Of a stretch of 64,000 nucleotides of DNA, positions 42,735 to 51,540 are shown piece by piece. Origin of the DNA: Methylacidimicrobium sp. AP8 (GTDB lineage: Bacteria > Verrucomicrobiota > Verrucomicrobiia > Methylacidiphilales > Methylacidiphilaceae); contig NZ_LR797830.1 of assembly GCF_903064525.1 (NCBI RefSeq), positions 186,001 through 250,000 on the forward strand, given 5' to 3'. Positions within the stretch are counted from its first letter, which is position 1. Each line of letters starts with the position of its first letter. The position numbers were made by a program, and so were the translations under genes. A model generated the notes under the pieces. It had not been told where the DNA came from. It worked only from the letters and a program-made list of their open reading frames with translations, and searched no databases.

Positions 42735-42939
42735 GGCAATCCCTATGAAGCCCGTATCGATTCCGGGTGACAAGCGCGAAAAAAATCCACATGGACGCCC
42801 GTGCCGGGAAGCGGCCGTCCGGGCCACCCGCTTCCGTCGGGCGCGGAAGAGATTCCGAGTTGCGAAGGCAGCCGTCTCTGTCGCATAGTCAGGAGCGCCC
42901 TTCCGCCTGCCGGTTGGGAGGGAAAAGAGGCCGAGCAGT

Positions 42940-43011
42940 GCCGCTTTAGCTCAGAGGTAGAGCAACGCTTTCGTAAAGCGTGGGTCAAGGGTTCGAATCC
43001 CTTAAGCGGCT
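42940..43011 (+). tRNA. tRNA-Thr (CGT anticodon)
   Basis: A 72-base cloverleaf. Acceptor GCCGCTT pairs with AAGCGGC (discriminator T). The D-arm is AGCTCAGAGGTAGAGC. The anticodon stem ACGCT/AGCGT holds the loop TTCGTAA, giving anticodon CGT. The T-arm is AAGGGTTCGAATCCCTT. CCA is not encoded. IS481 begins 118 bp further on. Confidence 0.95.
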
Positions 43012-43128
43012 GCCAGCTTCACGGCGACTTACGAAAGCAACTTCCTCTGGTAGAGAAAGCGTAAGTCACGGTGCCCCTCGCTGCCTCCTCGTGCCGCTCC
43101 CGCCCCGCGCAAGCCCCTGCGCACTGCT

Positions 43129-44203
43129 TAGCTGTTGGGGTTCGCATGATTACCTTCTAGAAAATCGCCGTCCGTTGCTGATCGGGCGTGCGGTGCTTCG
43201 GGAGGTTGTGGCAAGCTGGAAAGCCGAGGTAAAGATATGAGAATCACCCTGCACAAAAATGCGACGACTACGCCGGCGATCCGCACGGCGATTCTGGCGG
43301 GCGAAGGGCAGCGATTACGAGTTGGCGAGGCAGTTTCGCGTGACTCGGGAGACGATTCGTCGGTGGCGGAAGCGGGATTTTGTCGAGGATGCCAGCCACA
43401 CCCCGCATCATCTTCCGACGACACTCAATCCGGGACAGGAAGAGCTGGTGATCTACTTGCGCACGCAGCTCCGGCTGCCGCTGGACGATCTGCTGGCCGT
43501 CATCCGCGAATTTATCGAACCCTCCATGACCCGCTCGGCCTTGGGCCGGCTCCTGCGGCGCCGAGGCCACTCCCGGCTGCCTCAACCGGAAAAACCGGCC
43601 AATCCCACTCAACCCTTTAAAGTTTACCTGCCGGGCTACTTTCATGTGGACCTCAAATACCTGCCCCAGATGGCCGACGAGACGTCTCGCCGTTATGTCT
43701 TCGTCGCCAAGGACCCGAGCCACCCGTTGGGTCTTCTTGGCGGTCAAGCGTGCAAAGACCCCAGCGGCCGCCCGCAGCTTTCTCCAGGCGCTGGCCAAGG
43801 CGGCACCCGTGAAAATCCGAACCATCCTCACCGATAACGGCAAGGAGTTCACCGATCGCGTCTTCGGCCAAGCAGCCAAGGATGCTACCGGAGCCCATGA
43901 GTTCGACGCGCTCTGCCAAGCATTGGGAATCGAGCACCGCCTGACCAAGCCAAAGTCGCCTCGCACCAATGGCATGGTGGAGCGCTTCAACGGAAGACTG
44001 GCGCAGATCCTCCGTACTCATCACTTCCAAAGCTCCCTCGACCTGAAAACCACGCTCCACCGTTACGCCTGGCTCTACAACGAACACCACCCTCAAAAAT
44101 CGCTCAATCACCAAACCCCACTTCAGGCCCTAAAAACATGGCAACAATCCCATCCGCATCTCTTCCAAAAAGCAGTACGCAATCATGCGGGACCTGACAC
44201 CTA
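43129..44203 (+). mobile_element. IS481-family element
   Basis: Terminal inverted repeats are visible: TAGCTGTTGGGGTTCGCATGATT at the left (about 43129-43151) matches, inwards from the right, TAGGTGTCAGGTCCCGCATGATT (44181-44203). The right end abuts directly on a truncated IS1634-like element, so it inserted into or replaced that element. The transposase inside carries two frameshifts. No target duplication is evident. Confidence 0.75.
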
Positions 44204-44204
44204 G
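43237..44204 (+). pseudogene. IS481 transposase with two frameshifts
   Basis: The start MRITLHKNATTTPAIRTAILAGEG, the helix-turn-helix YELARQFRVTRETIRRWRKRD and the integrase core (FHVDLKYLPQMADETSRRY, ILTDNGKEFTDRVFG, KPKSPRTNGMVERFNGRL) identify IS481. Three frames are needed to read it. One extra G near 43303-43306 separates the start from the helix-turn-helix. One extra C near 43717 separates the first DDE aspartate from the rest. All catalytic residues (Asp, Asp, Glu) are otherwise present. Confidence 0.85.
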
Positions 44205-44891
44205 GGTCCGCTCCTTCCGCCCTATGAGCTCGTCAAGGGTCCGGTACCACGGCCAAAGGAAGCGGGGGTCGACCCGAACTCGGCCATTCTGCTTCCAGAC
44301 CGGCCGGATCCGCTCTCCTCTCCCGTCGGGAACGTAGTCGGTCTCCAGCCACTGGGCCAAGGCGTGTTCGCTCCCCGGGGACAAGAGCCGGTTGACCACA
44401 AGGACGAACGCCCGTTCCGCAAGGGACAGTCCTTTGCCTTTCCCCCTCTTCTCCTCCAAGAGCTCTTCCATACCCAGCTCCTTCCAGAGATGTCTGGCGA
44501 CAAGCGTTGGACCCCAAACTGTGGATTCCTGAGGCTTAAGCGCTCTCGGAGAAGCCGGCGCGCTCCGCCCGAGCAACTCCGCGAGCCGATCCAAGTGGGG
44601 TGCCAAGAGATCCTTGCGGCCAAGAGTCGCGACAATCCGCTGCTTGACCTGTCCCTTTTCCCGGTAGCTTTCCACCAAGCGGACATACTCCGCCTCGCTC
44701 CCGTCCTTCCGGCGCAACCGCAGGGTGCGCAGAAACATGAAATAGCATTACCGGTCGTCACCGTGAATCGCAAGCACAAAAGGCCACTTTCATGCGGCCA
44801 AGTTGTTCACAGTGTGGCACTACATTTTTGCAAAATTTCCTTCCCCAACCCTGGAGCCGTCGTCAAAAAGGCCGCTTTTCACCAAACATGG
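44205..44891 (-). pseudogene. IS1634-like element, 3'-truncated by IS481
   Basis: The first 178 residues of a transposase nearly identical to the intact copy at 51635-53305 (MFLRTLRLRRKDGSEAEYVR to LDELIGRKER), plus the element's 5' flank and outer repeat CCAAACATGG (44882-44891). The coding part is 44205-44738. It stops where the IS481 end begins, so the rest of the element is missing. Its outer end is followed by GCCGGC, inside the older IS1634-like gene next to it. Confidence 0.88.
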
Positions 44892-45987
44892 GCCGGCCGA
44901 TCCGGCTGCCGAGCTCGACCGGGTCTGCTCCCTTGCGCGTTGCCTTGGCAATCTGGCGCAGCTCTTCCTCTCCTCGGGCAATGCGGCTCTGCCGCCGCTC
45001 CCGATCGCGCATCGCGCGCCACTCCCCGCCGGCAACGACGTAGCGAACCCCTTGGTGCTCGATCTCCATCACCCGGGTTCGATCCGTCAGCCAGAGCTGC
45101 CGATCTTTGGGAAGTCGCCGAACGATCTCCTGGAGCTTGGTCCCAGTTGATCGGGTCACGTACTCAAGCTCCATGCCGGTGAGCATCTCCAGATTCCACC
45201 GGCTCTTCATCCCGCCATCGAAGACGAAGGTAGCCTCTCGGATCCCGAGTCGGCGTCTGAGAGTCACCAAGAGCCCCGTCAGCGTCGTGCTCTCCGCCCG
45301 GTTCCCCCGCAGGACCTCCACATGGATCGGGATCCCCCGGGCATCGGTGGCGACCGCAAGAAGCACCTGCCGCCGATCTTGCCGGTGATCCCGGCTGTAG
45401 CCGTACTGCGCCAATCCCTCGGGGCCGTCCCCCTCGAAGTAGACACTCGAAAGGTCATAGAGCACCAAGCTCGCTCCCTCTGGTTGGGCTTCCCGGTAAA
45501 GCTTCTTCTCGATCCCGCTCCAAACGCCGTTGAGCCCATCCATCGCCCGGTAGAGATCGTCTTCTTCCAGGTCCTTCTCCTCCAGTCCGCATACCTTAGC
45601 CAAAAGCGTCCCGCCTGCTTCCTCCCGAAGGGCGAGCTTGGAAGAGGGAAAGAGAATCCGTCCAAAGATCATCGCTTTCAAAAGCCGCCCCTTCCGCTCC
45701 GAACCCACCCCGGAAAGAACCTGATCGAGTCCAAATCGCTGCCACGCTTGCTCGAGGACCGCGATTCCTCCGTAATCCAGAGCTTCCTGCCCTTCCAGTC
45801 CGTCCAGGGGCACCAGCTTCTTCCCCTGCAGCAGCGCTCGGACCGCCTGCTGGACCTCCACCGGCATCCGGGTCAGATTGGACAGGATCCTGGTCTTGAC
45901 CTGCTTGCCCACCCGATACGACTCCCGGACAAGAACGGATCGGTAGACTTTGCCCCTCTGGCAAGTGCGCACCTCTTGCACGTACAT
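44892..45987 (-). pseudogene. second, divergent IS1634-like transposase, C-truncated
   Basis: A 365-residue N-terminal piece (about two thirds) of a different IS1634/IS4-type transposase: MYVQEVRTCQRGKVYRSVLV at the start, LVLYDLSSVYFEGDGPEGLAQYG (first catalytic Asp), FVFDGGMKSRWNLEML (second Asp). It is cut after AKATRKGADPVELGSRIGRP by insertion of the neighbouring IS1634-like element into a GCCGGC site, so the Glu-bearing C-terminus is lost. It is clearly related in pattern to, but far from identical with, the 51635-53305 transposase. Confidence 0.85.
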
Positions 45988-46896
45988 GCCTACAATATGC
46001 CAAGAGCATGATGCTTATGTAAACAAATGTTATTCACATTGTATTCGCATTACACGTCCTACATTATTTTGCGCAAGTCCTTCATGTGCAGAAACAATCC
46101 TCAAAATTGTGCGGAAGATGGGAGAAAGCAAGGAGGCCGCATGTCCCCAACTGAGAAATACGGCCTCCCCATCCGCTTCGTTCGGGCAAGAAGCCCGCTA
46201 GAATCCGTAACCCACGACAAAGACCCCGAACGGATCGTACAAGCCGTAGCTTGGTCCGCTCACATTCAGCGTAGTGGTTCCGCTATGAAATCCGTTGACG
46301 TCGCCATCGAAGGCGAAACCGAATTGTCCGGCGATAAACCAGTGCGAATCGAGGAAATAACGAACTCCCCCGACCGGGGCGAACCAGTAGCCCCACACGC
46401 TTCCGAAATTGACTCCGCCGCTCTCCGCATTCACAAGAATGCCGCCGCCCGCGAATCCCACGTACGGCTCGATTTGCTTCGCGATCCTGTAGCCGACCGT
46501 CCCGCCCAGTCCGAGATAGCCGACGATCGCCGAATTGCTCGCCATGGTCGCGTGGCCGGGTGAAGCGGGTCCCGGCCCCAATGACGATTGCTGCTGGCTT
46601 CCGAGAAAAAGGCCTATCGCATCGGCTGTAAAACTAAAATTTCCCCACTTTTCCGGATCATGAAAATATAATCCGCCGACGATCGCTCCAATATAAGAAT
46701 AATTGTAGTTTACGGAAAGAGGAGTTTCTCCAGCAGGTGTAACCAAACTTGCCCGATCGGAGTAAGGAAAGCCGACGCCTAGCGCTCCCGCAATATACGG
46801 GGTCCAGGACTTCTGCTCTTTCTTTGTGGCTTCTGTCATTGCTTCCTTAGCGGACTCATAGGCTTCCTTGTGGCCTTGCGGCACGGTAACGCCGTC

Positions 46897-48307
46897 GGCT
46901 CTTCGCTGTGCGGAGTGGAAGGAGGGGGCAGATTTGCCATTGAGGGATGGCAAGAAACGGTGTTCTTGCCATCCGTCTTCGACGGATTTTGAGTCCGGGC
47001 GAATTGCCGTCAAGGACACTTCGACTTCGTCGATCCTCCTTGACGGCGGATTGCCAAGCTCGCCTCGTTTTCCGATTCTTCGGGCATGGATGCGAACAAG
47101 CTTTTTGGGATGGCCTTACAGTTGGGTCCGGAATGGAAGGTGACTCGAAGCGAACTGTCTGCGGTGGATCACACCTTGAAGATCTGGCTCGATTTTCGCG
47201 AGGGCCATCGGTTCCCCTGTCCGGAATGCGGGCGTCCTTCTCCTGCGCACGACACGGTGGAGAAGCGGTGGAGGCACATGAACTTCTGGCAGTACAAGAC
47301 CGAGCTGGTGGCGCGGGTTCCTCGGGTGGACTGTCCGGAGCACGGAGTGCGGTTGGCGGAAGTTCCCTGGGCCAGACCGGGGAGCGGGTTTACCCTGATG
47401 ATGGAGGCGGTCATCCTGATGCTTTCCCAGGAGATGCCGGTTTCCCAGGTGGCCAAGATGCTCAAGGAGCAGGACACCCGGCTGTGGAGAATCTTGGAGC
47501 ATTACGTGGAAAAGGCCTATCGGAAGGAGGATTGGAGCGGGGTGAAGCGGATCTTGGTCGACGAGACCAGCAGCAAGCGGGGTCACCGCTACGTGACCGC
47601 CGTTACCGACGCGGAGAGCCGGAAGCTCCTCTTCCTGGCGGAAGGCAAAGGGAAGGAGGCCTTGGAGGCATTGCCAAGGAGATGCGCGAGCATGGAGCGA
47701 GTCCCGAGCAGATCGAGCTAATCTGCATGGACATGAGCCCTTCCTACATTTGCGGAGCCAAGGAGCACTTCCCCAAGGCGCAGATCGTCTTTGACCGCTT
47801 CCACCTCATGCAGATGGCGGGGGAGGCGGTCGACCAGGTGCGTAAGGAGTTCGTGCGTCAGGGGCTGCTGCCGAAGGGAAGCCTCTGGGCGCTGCGAGGC
47901 AACGAATGGACGCGAAGCGAGGGGCAGAAGAGTCTGCGCGCTTCCCTTTGCGCCGCCTACCCCCGACTGGGAAGAGCCATTGGGTTGCGGGAGGCTCTGC
48001 AAGAGATCCTCGCCCAAGAGGATCCCCAAGAGCTCCGCTGGTGGTTCCAGTGGGCCGACCGCAGTCGGCTTGCTCCCTTCCGAAAGCTTTCCAAGACGAT
48101 CAAAGACCATCTGGACGGCGTCCTTGCTTTCCTCCAGAGCCGGGTGACCAATGGTCTCATCGAGGCGATCAACGGACTCATCCAGCTTGCCAAAAGGATG
48201 GCCAGAGGCTTCCGAAGCTTTCGGTGCTTACGGATCGCCGCTTTCCTCAAAGCCGGAAAGCTGAGGTTGGATATTCCCGCCTTGGCCACATGAAACAGCG
48301 AGGAGGC
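46897..48307 (+). mobile_element. ISL3-family insertion sequence, copy B
   Basis: A 1411-bp element, opposite in orientation to copy A, with the same ends (GGCTCTTCGCTGT at the left, ACAGCGAGGAGGC at the right). A perfect 8-bp duplication ACGCCGTC (46889-46896 and 48308-48315) flanks it. The two copies differ by a G present only in A and a T present only in A. The hairpin-rich leader is at 46934-47047. Confidence 0.93.
47086..48293 (+). pseudogene. ISL3 transposase, frameshifted (copy B)
   Basis: It reads in frame from MDANKLFGMALQLGPEWKVT to LFLAEGKGKEALEA, then breaks because one T is missing (GGCATTGCC here, GGCATTTGCC in copy A). It continues in another frame from KEMREHGASPEQIELICMDM to the stop. 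It is open where copy A is broken and broken where copy A is open. Combining the two gives an intact transposase of about 400 residues. Confidence 0.9.
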
Positions 48308-48450
48308 ACGCCGTCTTCCTCGACCTGTTGAGAGTCGCCGGCTCCACCCGGGACGGCACTGCCTCCCGCCTGTGCGGACAGCGCTCCAAGCTGCAGCATG
48401 CAACCCGCTCCGGCAACCAGAGCGGTAACTTTCCACTTCCGTTGTTTCAT

Positions 48451-50190
48451 CTATTTAGTGCTCCTTGAAATAACACAATATGTTACATTGTATCGACAAT
48501 GCCGCATGAGAATGCGCAGATTCCCTATGTGGTCGGGACGCCCAGGCTATGGGGGTTTCAGTGTGGAGACTTCCGAAAATGCGATACTACCGCTGTGGAA
48601 GACACGGCGCCGCTTCGTGGCTTCTGGCCGCGATCCGTAGGGAAAAGAAAATTGATTGCGCAGGCCGGCGGCGTGCGGACCACACGGAGCTAGAAGGGAG
48701 TGTGATTCCAATCGCGGGGCAAACATGGCGGGGTCAGCTTTTCCGGCTTGTGCTTCTCGTCAGTCACCTTCGCTTCCGGTTTGCGGCCCGGCGCACCGTT
48801 TCGGTGCACGGCAAGCATGCATAGGCTTCCGCGGGAGCGGCTTGTGTCGCGCGGGCCTGCGTAAATGGGCGTACTTCTGTTATTAATAGGGACGGTGTGT
48901 CGCTTTGCCGTCTGTCGGCATTGAGTTGTCTGAGTACCGCTGGGGTGCTGTGTGATGGGAGTTCATATGTCTTGCCTCTTTCCTGTTGTCGGATGTTTGG
49001 TTTGCTCGCGAAGCACGAATCGTCGTCTTGGGTTTGCGGGCCAGAGCCATGTTTGGCCGCGGTGTCCGGCATCGGCGCGTTTGCACCGATGCCGAAGACG
49101 CCGCCGCCGTGCCGATCGGGCCTTTTTCCCGTTCGGGAGCTCAGGACGAACGGCTTCCCTGCCCGAACCGTATTTCTGTCGGCCCGGGGCAACGGGCTCG
49201 CCCAGGAAGCAGCGTCGTGCGTGAGCGGGCCGACGGCCCTCCGATCGGCGCCCGCTCCGCCATGGACTGTCTCGGACCTGAACGCGATTTTCCCTACGCT
49301 ACCGGCAGCAAGACCGTGAAAGGTTGGCCGCAGTGCCGGTACCCTTTCCGGGAGTCCGGTCCATCGGAAGCACTCATCGCCTCCATCCAAGTCTTCGGGT
49401 TTCGCTTCCGATAGGAATGGGGCCGGAACGAACGTCCTTTTCGCGACAAGGCCCCAAGCATCGGGCGGGATACGCCGCAACCGCAGCGGGTCGTCGATCC
49501 GCTGCGGAAGGAGCGGCGCACCAACTACCCATCGATATCTTCGACAGGTGATTAGTAGAGATTTACATGGGATAGCCATTATCAAGACTTCTTACAGTTA
49601 CAAGTAACACGAGTATTGCGGTGGCTTAACGAGCTACGCGGGCTGGGGGATATACGTATAGGTGCACCTCGTGTCAAGCGTGGCATACACAAAAAGAGCT
49701 AATGCTCTCTGGTATTGACTCCTTCATGCACGTTTCTAAAGAGGTGGAGGGAGCAATCGGGGCCTTTGGCCGCAATCTCTCGGCGCCCCGTTTCGCCCGC
49801 GCGCTCGGCGGTTGCGCTGCAAGCAATGGGTGCGCAATACGTTAGATTTTCCTCAGCCCCGTCGGGCCCGGAGCGGGTCGCATGGATCGCTTACGGCTCA
49901 GAGACGGCGGCAACCAAGGCGGCGAAGATTCGGCGGACTTCAACATTCTCGGCGGCAACCCCTCGGCGTTTCTCCTTCCCAGAGGAGAACGCGGCCGCAT
50001 CGAGGTCCTCCGGCAGGTCACGTCTGCTCGGTTGATGGACGCAGGGCATCGCTGTTCTTCCCGGCTTCCGCCGTCGTTCTTGCAGCAAACGGCTATGTTT
50101 CCTGTATCGCCTGCGAAGCGACATCCGGAACGGATCCCCCGAGCGACATGGGGAATTGACCCCTATGCGGGTTTCTGAACGGTTGCGGCA
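48451..50190. other. 1.7-kb stretch without a convincing gene
   Basis: Apart from the promoter of the split outer-membrane gene, no frame in this stretch has family-like composition. The longest (48764-49585, minus) is rich in Arg, Pro and Ser without recognisable motifs. Local AT-rich islands occur at 48840-48960 and 49545-49730. AGAGC-ATTA-GCTCTTTTT on the minus strand near 49694-49711 could be a weak terminator. It may be decayed mobile DNA. Confidence 0.5.
48475..48491. promoter_or_regulatory. palindromic operator candidate upstream of the split OMP gene
   Basis: ACAATATGTTACATTGT, with outer arms ACAAT/ATTGT, lies 25-41 bp before the ATG of the disrupted outer-membrane gene in an AT-rich promoter region. 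Its place fits a repressor or activator site overlapping the promoter; the binding protein is unknown. Confidence 0.4.
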
Positions 50191-50199
50191 AAGGTGCTG

Positions 50200-50600
50200 G
50201 AATGGTTGCAGCAGCACGCCGGCGCGCCGATTCTCCTTGAGCCGATAGCTCTCTCCACGGATCGTGATCAGCTGGCTGTGGCGGAAGAGGCGATCGAGGA
50301 TCGCGGCGGCCACCACCGCATCGCCGAAGACCCTTCCCCATTCGCCGACATTCCGGTTGCCGGTGATCCGCTGGCTTCCCCGTTCGTAGCGGCGGGAGAC
50401 CAACGGGAAGAAGAGCTGAGCGGCATTGGGCGCGATGGGCAGTCAGCCCGGCTCGTCGACGACCGGGAGCTTGGCTTTGGCGAAGCGGGCGATCCGCTCC
50501 TTCAGGTCTTCTTGGGCTTGCGCGGGAGCCAAGTCGGCAATCAGGGCCGACGCCGAGGCGCAGAGCGCGGTGTAGCCCGCTTGGACGGCCGGTTACCGCC
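50200..50600 (-). pseudogene. IS21-type istB remnant
   Basis: The C-terminal half of an IS21 helper ATPase: QAGYTALCASASALIADL, KAKLPVVDEPG, a stop codon (TGA at 50443-50445) where relatives read GYLP, then FFPLVSRRYERGSQRIT, NRNVGEWGRVFGDAVVAAAIL and the IRGESYRLKENRRAG end. The P-loop half and the partner istA are missing. It lies directly left of the IS3 element. Confidence 0.8.
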
Positions 50601-51540
50601 GTGCAAAACTGCCCCGGATCATCGAAGGAAAACTAACTCATTCGGGTGACATGGGCAGCTGGGAGTTTTCAGTGGACCCCGATGGCAAGACAGATTTCCT
50701 CTGAATTTAAGCTGCATCTATTCCTTCAGTCGCAGCGGAACAGCGCTGCCCTGTTGTTGCGCGGGGAGAATCCCCTGCGCAGCGTAGCGGAGCAGGGCGT
50801 TCTCCCCGCGTTCCGCCGAAATGATCCGGGATGCTGGCCCCTCCTCCATTGCCATCCGCATAAACGGCGTTCGGTGTTCGGTAGCCCAGCGACTGGTGCG
50901 GACGCTCGCCGTTGTAGAAGGCAAAATACTCCTCCAGCCCGAGCGTCAACTCGGCCACCGTGCCGTACCCCTTCAGATACACATCCTCATGCTTGAGGCT
51001 GCGCCAGAGCCGTTCGACAAAAATATTGTCCAACGCTCGACCCCGTCCATCCATGCTAATCGCAATGCCTGCGCCCTTGAGCATGCCCGTGAACGTAGCG
51101 CTGGTGAACTGGGAGCCCTGATCGCTATTGAAGATCTCCGGCTTCCCGTACAGAGCCAGCGCATCCTCCAGGCAGTCGACGCAGAACGAGCTGTCCAGGC
51201 TGTTGCTGATCCGCCAGCCCAGTACCCGCCGCGAGTACCAGTCGATGATCGCCACCAGATAAACAAAACCTCGCAGGAGTTGAATGTACGTAATGTCGGA
51301 GCTCCAAACCTGATCGGGCCGGCTGACCTCCACGCCGCGCAGCAGGTAGGGATAAACAGCCTGCTCGGGATGTCCCACGCTCGTCGAAGGCCCCGGCGCC
51401 ATCCCAGCCAACCCCATATGGCGCATCAACCGCTGCACCCGCTTGCGGTTTGCAACATATCCCCAGTCGCCCCAGAAAAACCACCATCCGCCGGCTGCCG
51501 TAAAACGGCCGCCGCGTGTATTCCTCATCCATCAGCCGGC

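Larger units (their letters stand above)
46198..48450 (-). pseudogene. outer membrane protein gene split by ISL3 copy B
   Basis: The two pieces are 48308-48450 (codons for MKQRKWKVTALVAGAG, signal peptide, VEEDG) and 46198-46896 (TVPQGHKEAYESAKEAM onwards). Removing the element and one copy of the 8-bp duplication restores an uninterrupted frame of about 277 residues. The protein has a signal peptide, a short helix and an 8-stranded-like barrel (YIAGALGVGFPYSD, SYIGAIVGGLYF, GYLGLGGTVGYRI, EPYVGFAGGGI, GGVRYFLDSHWFIAGQFGF) ending in an aromatic residue (VVGYGF). OmpW/OmpA-like porins are the nearest pattern. AAGGAG nine bases before the ATG and a palindromic promoter region are intact. Confidence 0.82.

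Noticed and set aside
46131-46170. GGAGGCCG/CGGCCTCC stem near the 3' end of the split OMP gene as a terminator
   Set aside because: The stem is good but the loop is 21 bases and there is no T-run on the OMP-gene strand; not strong enough to list.
48764-49585. 273-codon minus-strand frame in the gene-poor stretch
   Set aside because: Composition is Arg/Pro/Ala/Ser-rich and no strand, helix or family pattern is visible; kept only as part of the empty stretch.
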